Shown here one piece after another: positions 50,988 through 60,215 of a stretch of DNA of 64,000 nt (the stretch's first letter is position 1; each line of letters starts with the position of its first letter). Under the pieces are notes generated by a model, which worked only from the letters and a program-made list of their open reading frames with translations, had not been told where the DNA came from and ran no database searches. Source of the DNA: Flavobacterium sp. (GTDB lineage: Bacteria > Bacteroidota > Bacteroidia > Flavobacteriales > Flavobacteriaceae); NCBI GenBank assembly GCA_014379405.1, contig JACMLU010000023.1:124001-188000 (forward strand), read 5' to 3'. The position numbers and the translations under genes are program-made.

Positions 50988-52004
50988 TTACTGCTGTCTA
51001 ACCTTCTGTTCCCATTTCCAAGCACTTGCCATTGCTTCTTCTAATGTTAATTCCGATTTCCAACCCAAAACATTGTTGGCTTTATCGGTATTAGCATAAG
51101 CCGAAGTAATATCGCCTTCTCTGCGAGGCACTATTTTATAAGGCAGTTTTTGTCCGCTTACTTTCTCGAATGCGTGAATCACTTCCAGAACCGAGCTTCC
51201 GGTTCCTGTTCCCAGATTGAAAATCTCGACCTTGTCTAAATTCTTTTTATCCAATAAACGTTTAATTGCAATAACGTGAGCTTTCGCCAAATCGACTACG
51301 TGAATGTAATCGCGAATGCAAGTTCCGTCTGGAGTAGGATAATCATCACCGAAAACTGATAATTCATTTCGTAAACCCAATCCGGTTTGAGTGATAAACG
51401 GTACTAAATTCTGAGGAACTCCCAATGGCAATTCACCAATTTCGACTGATGGATGCGCTCCAATCGGGTTGAAATAACGCAACAAAATTGCATTGATATT
51501 GGTAACTCTGGCAGTATCAGTTATGATTTCTTCGCCTATTTGTTTGGTATTTCCGTAAGGCGACATTGCCGTTTGAATGGCTGCATCTTCAGTAATAGGC
51601 ATTTTTTCGGCTTGACCGTAAACCGTACAAGATGAACTAAAAATAAAGTTAGATTCAGGTAGTTTTTGTAATTCTTGAAGCAAATAAACCAAGCTGTTGA
51701 TGTTGTTTTCATAATACAGCAATGGATTTCCAACACTTTCACCAACCGCTTTGGAAGCCGCAAAATGAATTACTCCCGAAATATCTTGGTGCTTTTTGAA
51801 AAAATCCTGAACTTTTGCTTTATCACGCAAATCCAACTTTTCGAAAAGCGGTTTTTTGTTAGTGATGGCAACAATTCCTTTTAAAACTTCTTCCGAAGAA
51901 TTCGAAAGATCATCAACGATCACAACTTCAAAACCTTGATTTTGCAATTCAACCACGGTATGCGAACCGATAAAACCCAATCCTCCTGTTACTAGTATTT
52001 TCAT
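50988..52004 (-). CDS. galE: UDP-glucose 4-epimerase
   Basis: GalE interconverts UDP-glucose and UDP-galactose with tightly bound NAD. The 338-residue SDR has the Rossmann motif TGGLGFIGSH (6-15), Ser124-126 in FSSSCTVYG and the catalytic YxxxK pair Tyr150/Lys154 in MSPYGNTK. I use the ATG at 52004 (MKILVTGG); the track's 15-residue extension is not family-like and would overlap the upstream gene. It lies with polysaccharide-type neighbours (DegT aminotransferase, waaA). Confidence 0.95.
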   Translation of the reverse strand: MKILVTGGLGFIGSHTVVELQNQGFEVVIVDDLSNSSEEVLKGIVAITNKKPLFEKLDLRDKAKVQDFFKKHQDISGVIHFAASKAVGESVGNPLLYYENNINSLVYLLQELQKLPESNFIFSSSCTVYGQAEKMPITEDAAIQTAMSPYGNTKQIGEEIITDTARVTNINAILLRYFNPIGAHPSVEIGELPLGVPQNLVPFITQTGLGLRNELSVFGDDYPTPDGTCIRDYIHVVDLAKAHVIAIKRLLDKKNLDKVEIFNLGTGTGSSVLEVIHAFEKVSGQKLPYKIVPRREGDITSAYANTDKANNVLGWKSELTLEEAMASAWKWEQKVRQQ

Positions 52005-52014
52005 ATTTATTTTT

Positions 52015-52455
52015 TTATATCGTAGGTAATTTAAAAGCTTGTCTGGCAATGAGTACCCATTTGCTTTTTTGCTTTTGCCAAACCAGCATTATCCCAATTT
52101 TTATATCTTTATCTATTCCTCCATCTTTGGTGTGAGCTACTAAATTATGTCGTACTACGGCATTATCTCCAACAATTTCAATAGTTTGATTTTGAAACTC
52201 AATGGTTACGAAATCTGATTCTCCATTCGCTATTTTTTCTATAAACACCTCTTGGTTTTGCACCAGTCCACTAGAATGTCCATAACTCAACCCTGTTGAA
52301 GTTAGCTCCTTCAATTTAGCTCCATTGGCATCAATCATTGCTTGACGCAAAGTTTCGACACGAGTAGCAACAGCTATTTCGTCTTTAGATTTATTCTGAG
52401 CCAAACCTGAAAACTGAAAAAAAACTAGGGCTAGTGTTGCTAAAAAATATTTCAT
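52015..52455 (-). CDS. Secreted NTF2-like (DUF4440-type) protein
   Basis: This protein of about 146 residues has a signal peptide (YFLATLALVFFQFSGLAQ) and a single NTF2/SnoaL-like fold: VETLRQAMIDANGAKLKELTSTGLSYGHSSGLVQNQEVFIEKI ... VRHNLVAHTKDGGIDKDIKIGIMLVWQKQKSKWVLIARQAFKL. A binding or small enzymatic role in the periplasm is possible. I prefer the ATG at 52455, which puts the signal peptide at the N-terminus, over 52479. It ends 11 nt before galE. Confidence 0.82.
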   Translation of the reverse strand: MKYFLATLALVFFQFSGLAQNKSKDEIAVATRVETLRQAMIDANGAKLKELTSTGLSYGHSSGLVQNQEVFIEKIANGESDFVTIEFQNQTIEIVGDNAVVRHNLVAHTKDGGIDKDIKIGIMLVWQKQKSKWVLIARQAFKLPTI

Positions 52456-52593
52456 ATGTTGATATTTATTGTTTTTCATTGGTCATATGTAATTCGCATA
52501 TCATCATTGGTGTTTATCTCATCGGTTATTATTTTATTTTGGTATTCGATGACTTTCAATTGCGACCAATTATCGGTTATGCTCATTTCATTA

Positions 52594-53727
52594 TTATTTA
52601 TTTAAAAATTCTAAAACTGAATCTGTAATAAACTTGATTTGCTCATCGTCTAATTCGGTGTGCATTGGCAAGGCAATTACTTCTTTTACCAATTGATTGG
52701 TCACCGGAAAATCCTCTTCTTTGTAACGAGAATCAACGTAGGCTTTTTGCGAATGCAATGGAATTGGATAATAAATCGCACAAGGAATGCCTTTGTCTAA
52801 CAAGTGTTGCATCAAGGCATCTCGGTCAGCATCTATAATTCTCAACACATATTGATGAAAAACGTGACAGTCGCAAATCTCGCAAATACTTGGTGCGATG
52901 ATGTTTTTGTGTCCTTCAAAAGCCGCAGTATATTTTCTGGCAGCATTTTGACGTGCCGTATTGTATTCGTCTAACAAAGGTAATTTGGCATTCAAAACCG
53001 CAGCTTGAATACTGTCTAATCTTGAATTTACGCCAACCACATCATGATGATAACGTTCGTACATTCCGTGGTTTACGATTCCTCTAATTTTGTGTGCCAA
53101 AGCATCGTCATTAGTAAAAATAGCTCCTCCATCACCATAACAGCCCAAATTTTTGGAAGGGAAAAATGAGGTAGAACCAACATTTCCAATCACTCCTGCT
53201 TTCTTTTTGGTTCCGTCAGAAAACTTGCAATTAGCACCAATAGCTTGTGCATTGTCTTCAATTACATACAAGTTATGTTCTTTGGCAATAGACATAATCG
53301 CTTCCATATTGGCAGCACGACCAAACAAATGTACTGGCACAATGGCTTTGGTTTTTGGTGTAATCGCTTTTTTGATGGCTTCGATAGAAATATTCATATT
53401 TACCATATCGACATCGACCAAAACTGGTGTGAGTTGCAACAAAGCGATTACTTCAACTGTTGCGGCAAAGGTAAAATCGGCAGTAATTACCTCATCGCCT
53501 GGTTTTAAATCCAGTCCCATCATAGCAATTTGCAAAGCATCGGTTCCGTTGGCACAAGGAATTACGTGCTTAACATCAAGATATTCTTCTAGGTTTTTTT
53601 GAAATTGGTGAACTTGCGGTCCGTTAATGTAGGTGTTGGTGTCAAGAACTTCTTGGATTGAAGTGTTTACGGTATCTTTTATTTTATCATATTGACTTTT
53701 CAAGTCAACCATTTGCAATTTTTTCAT
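52594..53727 (-). CDS. DegT/DnrJ/EryC1/StrS-family sugar aminotransferase
   Basis: This is a 377-residue PLP enzyme of the sugar nucleotide 3- or 4-aminotransferase family. The PLP lysine is Lys192 in SFFPSKNLGCYGDGGA, with IEDNAQAIGA (Asp158) and NGTDALQIA binding the cofactor. The short C-terminal IPCAIYYPIPLHSQKAY matches the WecE/DesV branch. The product is probably an amino sugar for LPS O-antigen or capsule, consistent with galE nearby. The remaining biosynthetic genes are absent, so the sugar cannot be named. Confidence 0.92.
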   Translation of the reverse strand: MKKLQMVDLKSQYDKIKDTVNTSIQEVLDTNTYINGPQVHQFQKNLEEYLDVKHVIPCANGTDALQIAMMGLDLKPGDEVITADFTFAATVEVIALLQLTPVLVDVDMVNMNISIEAIKKAITPKTKAIVPVHLFGRAANMEAIMSIAKEHNLYVIEDNAQAIGANCKFSDGTKKKAGVIGNVGSTSFFPSKNLGCYGDGGAIFTNDDALAHKIRGIVNHGMYERYHHDVVGVNSRLDSIQAAVLNAKLPLLDEYNTARQNAARKYTAAFEGHKNIIAPSICEICDCHVFHQYVLRIIDADRDALMQHLLDKGIPCAIYYPIPLHSQKAYVDSRYKEEDFPVTNQLVKEVIALPMHTELDDEQIKFITDSVLEFLNK

Positions 53728-53870
53728 TTAATCTTTTATTTAAAGTTCATTTAAAACAAAATTCACATAGCGCATCAAGTTTTAAATTCAGAACAAAAAT
53801 AGGGATTTTAGGAGAATGATTTTATAGATATTTAAAAGAAAACGTATTTTAGCCGCAGAAATTTTTTGAT

Positions 53871-55106
53871 ATGCTTTTTCTCTACAACATAATTGTTCAA
53901 ATTGCGAATTTTTCATTGAAAATCGTCGCTCAATTCAGCCCAAAAATTAAACTTTTTATTGATGGTCGGAAACCTGTTTTTGAAATTTTAAAATCTAAAA
54001 TAAAGCCAACAGACAAAACCATTTGGTTTCACGCTGCTTCTCTTGGCGAATATGAGCAAGGTTTGCCCGTGATTGAAAAAATAAAACAAAAATTCCCAAA
54101 TCATAAAATCGTGATTACTTTTTTCTCGCCTTCAGGTTATGAAGTCCGAAAAAATAACACCGTTGCCGATGTTACCGTCTATTTGCCTTTGGACACCAAA
54201 AAAAATGCCCAACATTTTTTGAAACTGGTTCATCCAGAAATGGTATTCTTTATCAAATACGAATATTGGCCGAATTATTTGAATGAACTTCGAAAACTAA
54301 AAACACCAACTTATTTGATTTCGGGAATTTTCAGGGAAAACCAAATGTTCTTCAAATGGTATGGCGGATTCTACAGAAAAGCATTAGACACTTTCACTTA
54401 CTTTTTTGTACAAAATGAAAGTTCAAAAAAATTGTTGTTACAATTAAGCAAAACCAATGTCTCAGTTTCTGGCGACACACGTTTTGACCGAGTGGTTGCT
54501 ATTTTGGAAAAAGACAATTCTCTCAATTTTATTGAAGCATTTAAAAACGACACCTTGACTATTGTAGTGGGAAGTTCTTGGCCAAAAGATGAAAGTTTAT
54601 TAGTAGATTATATCAATCAAACTACCGAGAAAGTCAAGTTTATCATTGCTCCGCACAACATCAAAGCAGAGCAAATTCAAGAATTGAAAAATTCAATTTC
54701 CAAAAAAACGGTACTGTTTTCAGAAAAAGAAACCAATAATCTGGCGGATTTCGATGTTTTTATCATAGATACAATTGGTATTCTGACCAAGATTTACAGT
54801 TATGCTGATATTGCTTATGTTGGTGGTGGTTTTGGAAATCCAGGCGTTCACAATATCTTGGAACCCGCTACTTTTGGAGTTCCAATTGTTATTGGTTCCA
54901 ATTTTTCCCATTTTGCAGAAGCAACGGCATTGGTAAATATGGAAGGTTGTATTTCTATTGCCAATAAAAACGAGCTTATTGATGCTTTTTCAAATTTAAT
55001 TACCAATGATGATATCCGAAACGAAAAAGGCCATATTTGCAGCACTTTTGTACAAATGAACAAAGGGGCAACAGCTATCATAATGAATAACATATCCTTA
55101 ACATAA
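53871..55106 (+). CDS. waaA: 3-deoxy-D-manno-octulosonic acid (Kdo) transferase
   Basis: WaaA adds Kdo to lipid A in the inner core of LPS. The 411-residue GT30 protein has an N-terminal membrane-anchoring helix (LYNIIVQIANFSLKIVAQF) and the catalytic base Glu60 in HAASLGEYEQG. SGDTRFDRV and VGGGFGNPGVHNILEPATFGVPIVIG mark the C-terminal nucleotide-sugar domain. All are family-typical. It is divergent from the DegT gene. Confidence 0.96.
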   Translation: MLFLYNIIVQIANFSLKIVAQFSPKIKLFIDGRKPVFEILKSKIKPTDKTIWFHAASLGEYEQGLPVIEKIKQKFPNHKIVITFFSPSGYEVRKNNTVADVTVYLPLDTKKNAQHFLKLVHPEMVFFIKYEYWPNYLNELRKLKTPTYLISGIFRENQMFFKWYGGFYRKALDTFTYFFVQNESSKKLLLQLSKTNVSVSGDTRFDRVVAILEKDNSLNFIEAFKNDTLTIVVGSSWPKDESLLVDYINQTTEKVKFIIAPHNIKAEQIQELKNSISKKTVLFSEKETNNLADFDVFIIDTIGILTKIYSYADIAYVGGGFGNPGVHNILEPATFGVPIVIGSNFSHFAEATALVNMEGCISIANKNELIDAFSNLITNDDIRNEKGHICSTFVQMNKGATAIIMNNISLT

Positions 55107-55410
55107 ACCTGCAGAATTTTGTAGTCCTATTTTTCAATTAAAGACTAAAAAGCAGCTGTATTTGAATAAATAAACTTAAAAACCACAATTTGAATAGTAA
55201 ATAAACCCTGACAGCCTTTCACCCAAGTGGAATCAATAGTTATAATTACACCCCTAAAAAAGCCTTACACGACGCCATTTTTTAAAAAAGAGTGGTAAAT
55301 TTTAGCAAATTGCATTATTGATGCACAAGTTCAGACTAAAGAGAATAAAACAAATGAATATTATTTTTCAAAAAAAATATAAAAAAATATTTTACCTATT
55401 AAAAAATTTA
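55107..55410. other. Intergenic region, no gene seen
   Basis: About 300 nt after waaA. AT-rich, without a recognisable ORF, RNA or strong terminator. The right end leads into the promoter of the small lipoprotein. Confidence 0.4.
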
Positions 55411-55418
55411 TATCTTTG
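55411..55418 (+). promoter_or_regulatory. -7 promoter element for the small lipoprotein
   Basis: TATCTTTG, 37 nt before the ATG at 55456, preceded by a long A/T tract. Confidence 0.62.
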
Positions 55419-55455
55419 CCCCGAATTAATAATTAACCTTTTATAATTAAGTAAG

Positions 55456-55656
55456 ATGAAAAAAGTACTTTTAAGTTTAGCCGTTGTTGCTGTATTGACT
55501 GTTGTATCATGTAAAAAAGCTGAAGCTCCTGTTGAAGGAACTACTGTAGATACTACTGCTGTTGTTGTTGATACTACTGCTGTAGTTGTTGACTCTACTA
55601 CAGTTACTACTGACACTACTGCTGTTGCTCCAGCTGCTGAAACTCCAGCTAAGTAA
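55456..55656 (+). CDS. Small repetitive lipoprotein
   Basis: This 66-residue protein has a lipoprotein signal (VLTVVSCKK, lipidated Cys19). The mature part is almost only Thr, Val, Ala and Asp: DTTAVVV occurs in tandem as a 7-residue unit with variants (DTTAVVVDTTAVVVDSTTVTTDTTAVAP). No fold is predicted, so it may be a flexible, membrane-anchored surface or periplasmic peptide. A clear promoter and terminator show that it is a real gene. The antisense ORF at 55392-55616 is a shadow of the repeat. Confidence 0.75.
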   Translation: MKKVLLSLAVVAVLTVVSCKKAEAPVEGTTVDTTAVVVDTTAVVVDSTTVTTDTTAVAPAAETPAK

Positions 55657-55681
55657 TTCTAAATTACAGAAAAAAAAAATA

Positions 55682-55711
55682 AGCTACGCATTGCGTGGCT
55701 TTTTTTTATTC
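55682..55711 (+). terminator. Terminator of the small lipoprotein gene
   Basis: AGCTACGCA/TGCGTGGCT (one G-U pair) followed by eight Ts. Confidence 0.85.
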
Positions 55712-55773
55712 CTGTTTTGAAGTAAACTTCAGATGCACCTCTCAAATAAGGATAGCTTATTTGTAAGAAAATC

Positions 55774-55813
55774 AAAAAAAGCCATAGACTAAAAAGTGCT
55801 ATGGCTTTTTTGG
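55774..55813. terminator. Extra terminator-like hairpin
   Basis: AAAAAAGCCATAG/CTATGGCTTTTTT with a 12-nt loop. Symmetrical A/T runs allow either direction. No gene ends immediately before it, so it may be a second-line terminator between the lipoprotein and the tRNA genes. Confidence 0.65.
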
Positions 55814-55900
55814 TTAAACTGAATTATATCTAATTCTATCTGAAAAATATAGTAATTCGCTTTCAAATAGATTTCACAAAACTGCAAGTTTATAAAAATA

Positions 55901-55942
55901 AAAAACCGCAAAGAATTAAAAATTAATTCTTTACGGCTTTTC
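55901..55942 (-). terminator. Terminator after tRNA-Leu
   Basis: AAAAAACCGCAAAGAATTAA folds with TTAATTCTTTACGGCTTTTC around a short loop. It lies just 3' of the minus-strand tRNA-Leu and has a T-rich tail on that strand. Confidence 0.78.
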
Positions 55943-55945
55943 TAG

Positions 55946-56031
55946 TACTCAGAGCGGGACTTGAACCCGCACGAACATTGCTGTTCACTGGATTTTAAGT
56001 CCAGCGTGTCTACCAATTTCACCATCCGAGC
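55946..56031 (-). tRNA. tRNA-Leu(UAA)
   Basis: This 86-nt tRNA has a long variable arm. Acceptor GCTCGGA pairs with TCTGAGT (two G-U pairs). The anticodon stem CTGGA/TCCAG encloses loop CTTAAAA, giving anticodon TAA. The variable arm is GAACAGCAATGTTC and the T arm GCGGGTTCAAGTCCCGC. Confidence 0.96.
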
Positions 56032-56111
56032 ATTTTGCTTTTCGATGTTATATCTAATTTTTAGAAAAAATTAATTAAATACAGCCACCATACCAGCATT
56101 ATATGGTTTTG

Positions 56112-56184
56112 AGCGAAAAACGGGGCTCGAACCCGCGACCTCGACCTTGGCAAGGTCGCGCTCTACCAACTGAGCTATTTTCGC
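56112..56184 (-). tRNA. tRNA-Gly(GCC)
   Basis: This 73-nt cloverleaf has acceptor GCGAAAA/TTTTCGC and anticodon stem CGACC/GGTCG with loop TTGCCAA, giving anticodon GCC. It lies about 80 nt upstream of tRNA-Leu on the same strand, a likely cotranscript. Confidence 0.97.
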
Positions 56185-56329
56185 ATTTTCATCCTAATAA
56201 GAACTCAATACTTGTTCTGTATTGCGGATGCAAATTTAATACATTAATTCAATTACACAAGCCTTTTTTACAAAAAATACACAGACAAAATATAACCTTC
56301 TGATAACCCTAACTTTAAATACTAAGAAA

Positions 56330-58936
56330 CTATTTTTTAGTCAGCATTCTTTTGATTTCATTGAGTTTCATCAAGGCTTCCATTGGTGTAATTGTGTTGA
56401 TATCCAAACTTAATATCTCTTCTTTGATTTCTTCCAACAAAGGATCGTCGAGATTAAAGAAACTCATTTGCATTTCGTCCTTCGCTGATTTGATTCCGCT
56501 CAAGGCTTCGCTGGAATGGTCTTTCTCTAATTTCTTCAACAGCTTTTGCGCTTTCAAAATTACGATTTGAGGCATTCCTGCCATTTTTGCCACGTGAATT
56601 CCAAAACTATGTGCACTTCCTCCTTTTACCAGTTTTCGAATAAAAAGAACGGTATCTTTTAATTCTTTCACAGAAACATTATAGTTTTGAATTCTAGGTA
56701 AAGATTCACTCATTTCATTCAACTCGTGATAATGTGTTGCGAAAAGTGTTTTGGGTTGAGATGGATGTTCGTGTAAAAACTCAGCAATTGCCCAAGCAAT
56801 GGAAATTCCATCATAAGTACTTGTTCCTCTTCCGATTTCGTCCAACAACACCAAACTTCGATCTGAAATATTGTTCAAAATAGAAGCTGTTTCGTTCATT
56901 TCGACCATAAAAGTGGATTCTCCCATCGAAATATTATCAGAAGCTCCTACTCTAGTGAATATTTTGTCGATAATCCCCATTCTCACGCTTTCTGCCGGAA
57001 CAAAACTTCCCATTTGAGCCAAGAGCACAATTAAAGCCGTTTGACGCAAAATAGCCGATTTTCCAGACATATTCGGCCCCGTAATCATTATTAGCTGCTG
57101 AACTTCTCTATCCAAGAAAACATCATTGGCAATATAAGGAACACCGACAGGCAATTGTTTTTCGATAACAGGATGCCTTCCGTTTTTGATTTCCAATTCG
57201 AATGTTTCGTCGAGTTCCGGACAAACATATTTATTTTCTATAGCCAATTGGGTAAACGAACACAAACAATCCAATTGCGCCACCAAATTAGCATTCATCT
57301 GAACGGGTTTGATGTAAGTTGCAATCCAATTGACCAATTGCTCAAACAACTCTCCTTCTATTTTATGAATTTTTTCTTCGGCACCCAGAATTTTGGTTTC
57401 GTATTCTTTTAATTCCTCTGTAATATAACGCTCGGCATTAACCAAAGTTTGTTTACGAATCCATTCGGTTGGCACTTTATCTTTATGCGTATTTCGAACT
57501 TCGATATAATATCCAAAAACATTGTTAAAGGAAATTTTCAAGGACGAAATTCCTGTTCTTTCGGATTCTCGTTTTTCTATCCCTTCTAAAAACTCTTTTC
57601 CCGAAGTTGAAATCGCTCTTAAATCATCTAATTCTGCATTAACACCTTTTGCAATAGCATTTCCTTTGGCAATAGCCACCGGAGCATCTTGATTGAGAAC
57701 CGTTTTAATTTTTTCACGCAATAAATCACAACTATGCAAACTGTCTCCAATAACTTTCACTGCTTCTTGTGGACTTTCCAAAGCCAAAGTTTTTATTGGA
57801 ATGATGGCATCCAAGGATTCTTTCAAATAAACTACTTCGCGTGGCGACACTTTTCCGGCTGCTATTTTCGAAATCAAACGTTCTAAATCCGAAATTTGTT
57901 TAATTTGTTTTTGAATGTTTTTCAACACTTCTTGATTCTCTTTCAAATACGAAACAACCTGATGGCGACTTCGTATTTTATTGGCATCTTTCAAAGGCAA
58001 AGCCAACCAACGTTTTAACAAACGACCACCCATTGGCGAAAGCGTTTTATCAATCACATCCAATAGCGTAACGGCATTGGGGTTGTAACTGTGATACAAT
58101 TCGAGGTTTCGAATCGTAAATCGATCCATCCAAACGTATGCATCTTCGGCAATACGTTGAATAGATGTTATATGCTGTACTTTGTTGTGTTGTGTTTCTG
58201 ATAAATAATACAAAATTGCTCCCGAAGCAATAATTCCTTCCTTCAATTCTTCGATTCCAAAACCTTTAAGAGAAACCGTTTGGAAATGTTTAGTCAAAGT
58301 TTCGAAAGCGTAATCTTCTTTGTAAATCCAGTCTTCGAGATAAAAACTATGGTAATCGTCTCCGAAAGTTTCCCGGAAATCATTCTTATTATTCTTTGGA
58401 ACCAGAACTTCACTTGGATTGAAATTCTGCAACAACTTATCTATATATTCGGCATTTCCCTGCGCCGTTAGAAATTCGCCCGTGGAAACATCCAAAAATG
58501 AAATTCCGATAGATTTATTGGCAAAATAAATGGCTGCCAAGAAATTATTGGTCTTCGATTGTAAAACCTCATCATTCATGGAAACTCCAGGAGTCACTAA
58601 TTCTGTAACACCACGTTTCACGATGGTTTTGGTCATTTTGGGATCTTCGAGTTGGTCACAAATCGCAACACGAAGTCCAGCTTTGACCAATTTTGGCAAA
58701 TACGTATTAATGGAATGATGTGGAAAACCAGCCAATGCCGTTTCTGTCTCGGAACCTGCGCCACGTTTGGTCAATGTTATTCCAAGAATCTTGGAAGCTC
58801 GAACGGCATCTTCACCAAATGTTTCATAAAAATCTCCGACTCTAAACAACAAACACGCATCAGGATATTTCCTTTTGATTTCGTTGTATTGCTTCATTAA
58901 AGGCGTTTCCTTGACCACTTTTTCTTTTGATGACAA
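56330..58936 (-). CDS. mutS: DNA mismatch repair protein MutS
   Basis: MutS recognises mismatches and small loops. At 868 residues it has the mismatch-binding motif with Phe36/Glu38 ([10 protein letters not shown]), connector, lever and clamp domains. The ATPase has Walker [14 protein letters not shown] near 617 and Walker [17 protein letters not shown], and the HATHYHEL region is [11 protein letters not shown]. The probable start is TTG at 58936. The alternative is an internal Met14 immediately before the conserved KQYNEIK. It is a MutS1, not the MutS2 type. No mutL is adjacent. Confidence 0.98.
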   Translation of the reverse strand: MSSKEKVVKETPLMKQYNEIKRKYPDACLLFRVGDFYETFGEDAVRASKILGITLTKRGAGSETETALAGFPHHSINTYLPKLVKAGLRVAICDQLEDPKMTKTIVKRGVTELVTPGVSMNDEVLQSKTNNFLAAIYFANKSIGISFLDVSTGEFLTAQGNAEYIDKLLQNFNPSEVLVPKNNKNDFRETFGDDYHSFYLEDWIYKEDYAFETLTKHFQTVSLKGFGIEELKEGIIASGAILYYLSETQHNKVQHITSIQRIAEDAYVWMDRFTIRNLELYHSYNPNAVTLLDVIDKTLSPMGGRLLKRWLALPLKDANKIRSRHQVVSYLKENQEVLKNIQKQIKQISDLERLISKIAAGKVSPREVVYLKESLDAIIPIKTLALESPQEAVKVIGDSLHSCDLLREKIKTVLNQDAPVAIAKGNAIAKGVNAELDDLRAISTSGKEFLEGIEKRESERTGISSLKISFNNVFGYYIEVRNTHKDKVPTEWIRKQTLVNAERYITEELKEYETKILGAEEKIHKIEGELFEQLVNWIATYIKPVQMNANLVAQLDCLCSFTQLAIENKYVCPELDETFELEIKNGRHPVIEKQLPVGVPYIANDVFLDREVQQLIMITGPNMSGKSAILRQTALIVLLAQMGSFVPAESVRMGIIDKIFTRVGASDNISMGESTFMVEMNETASILNNISDRSLVLLDEIGRGTSTYDGISIAWAIAEFLHEHPSQPKTLFATHYHELNEMSESLPRIQNYNVSVKELKDTVLFIRKLVKGGSAHSFGIHVAKMAGMPQIVILKAQKLLKKLEKDHSSEALSGIKSAKDEMQMSFFNLDDPLLEEIKEEILSLDINTITPMEALMKLNEIKRMLTKK

Positions 58937-59054
58937 AATTTTCTTTTTAAATTTAACAGAAAGCGAATTTATAGATTTTATGGCGAATAACGAACACTCT
59001 AGAAATTTAAAATATATTTAAGATAAATTTAGTAATGGGTTTCAAAATTTTATA

Positions 59055-59062
59055 TAAATTTG
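59055..59062 (+). promoter_or_regulatory. -7 promoter element for the DUF1573 gene
   Basis: TAAATTTG, 22 nt before the ATG at 59085. Confidence 0.6.
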
Positions 59063-59084
59063 TCTTTAAATTTAAAATAAAATA

Positions 59085-59561
59085 ATGATGAAAAAATTAA
59101 TTACACTATCAATAGCACTATTGGCATTTACATTTTCTAATGCTCAAGAAACAACAAAAAGCACAAAAGTTACAAAAAAAACTACTGCAAAAACAACAAA
59201 AGTAACAACACCTGCTTTACCTAAAGTAGACGGTGCAGGAATGGTTTACGTAACTGAAACTATCGATTACGGAACAATAGCTCACAATGCTGATGGAAAA
59301 CGCGAATTTGTTTTTACCAATAATGGGAATAAACCATTAATCATAACAAATGCAACTGGTTCATGCGGCTGTACTGTTCCAACTTTCCCAAAAGAACCAA
59401 TCGCTCCAGGAGCAAAAGCAGTTATTGGAGTAAAATATGCCACTGACAGAATTGGTGCTTTTACTAAAACTGTCACCATCACTTCAAATGCAGCGGGAAG
59501 CCCTTCGAAAGTACTTACCATAAAAGGAACCGTTTTAGGAGATGATGCTCCAAAAAGCTAA
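59085..59561 (+). CDS. Secreted DUF1573 protein
   Basis: This 158-residue protein has a signal peptide (ITLSIALLAFTFSNAQ). A Lys/Thr-rich linker (TTKSTKVTKKTTAKTTKVTT) is followed by a DUF1573 immunoglobulin-like domain from about 50: FVFTNNGNKPLIITNATGSCGCTVPTFPKEPIAPGAKAVIGVKY. The paired cysteines in SCGCT are family-typical. Function is unknown, and related proteins are common, abundant exported proteins of Bacteroidetes. It is monocistronic with its own terminator. Confidence 0.9.
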   Translation: MMKKLITLSIALLAFTFSNAQETTKSTKVTKKTTAKTTKVTTPALPKVDGAGMVYVTETIDYGTIAHNADGKREFVFTNNGNKPLIITNATGSCGCTVPTFPKEPIAPGAKAVIGVKYATDRIGAFTKTVTITSNAAGSPSKVLTIKGTVLGDDAPKS

Positions 59562-59579
59562 ATTTTAAATTAATATTAT

Positions 59580-59613
59580 AAAAAAGCTTCCTTAATTTTG
59601 GAAGCTTTTTTTA
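59580..59613 (+). terminator. Terminator after the DUF1573 gene
   Basis: AAAAAAGCTTCC pairs with GGAAGCTTTTTT around TTAATTTT. Confidence 0.88.
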
Positions 59614-59633
59614 TTTAAACATAATCCATACCT

Positions 59634-60170
59634 ATGAGAAAGCTAGAAAACAGCGAACTCGAACGAAAATCCATTGAAGATTTCAAACAATCCGAAAAAA
59701 CACCAATCATCATTGTTCTGGATGACATTCGCAGTTTGCACAATATTGGTTCCGTATTTAGAACCGCAGATGCTTTTTTGATTGAAAAAATATATTTGTG
59801 CGGTATTACAGCCACGCCACCCAACAAGGAAATTCACAAAACAGCTCTTGGCGCAACCGAAACCGTGGCTTGGGAACACGCAAAAGACGTTCTCGAAGTT
59901 ATCCAAAATTTAAAAGACGAAAAAACTACTGTACTAGCCATAGAACAAGTAGAAAGCGCTGTGTTTCTTCAGGATTTCACTGTTGAAAAGGACAAAAAAT
60001 ACGCCTTGGTTTTTGGAAATGAAGTATATGGCGTATCGCAAGAAGCCGTTGCATTATGCGATGGCTGTATAGAAATTCCACAGTTGGGCACCAAACATTC
60101 TTTGAATATTTCGGTAAGTGCAGGAATCGTGGTTTGGGATTTGTTCCAAAAAATGAAATGGAATTTGTAG
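59634..60170 (+). CDS. TrmH/SpoU-family RNA 2'-O-methyltransferase
   Basis: This is a 178-residue SPOUT methyltransferase with all three motifs: motif 1 NIGSVFRTAD (37-46), motif 2 VFGNEVYGVS (126-135) and motif 3 IPQLGTKHSLNISVSAGIVVWD (148-169). There is no N-terminal substrate-binding extension, so it is similar in size to TrmL-type enzymes. The target (tRNA wobble or rRNA nucleotide) cannot be assigned. The adhesin gene starts 45 nt downstream. Confidence 0.92.
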   Translation: MRKLENSELERKSIEDFKQSEKTPIIIVLDDIRSLHNIGSVFRTADAFLIEKIYLCGITATPPNKEIHKTALGATETVAWEHAKDVLEVIQNLKDEKTTVLAIEQVESAVFLQDFTVEKDKKYALVFGNEVYGVSQEAVALCDGCIEIPQLGTKHSLNISVSAGIVVWDLFQKMKWNL

Positions 60171-60215
60171 ATTTGTTAAAAATTGAATTTTTCTTATTTT
60201 TTTCTAGATTATTTT

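Noticed and set aside
55392-55616. Minus-strand 74-aa ORF rich in Val/Thr
   Set aside because: Antisense shadow of the repetitive small lipoprotein; no signal or promoter of its own.
55774-55813. Attachment site or small RNA at the extra hairpin
   Set aside because: Symmetrical stem with A/T runs is best explained as a terminator; no integrase or element boundary nearby despite the neighbouring tRNA genes.
56103-56303. Plus-strand 66-aa ORF (MVLSEKRGSNPRP...)
   Set aside because: It is the antisense reading of tRNA-Gly(GCC); the GSNPRPRPWQGRALPTEL pattern is a well-known artefact of tRNA regions.
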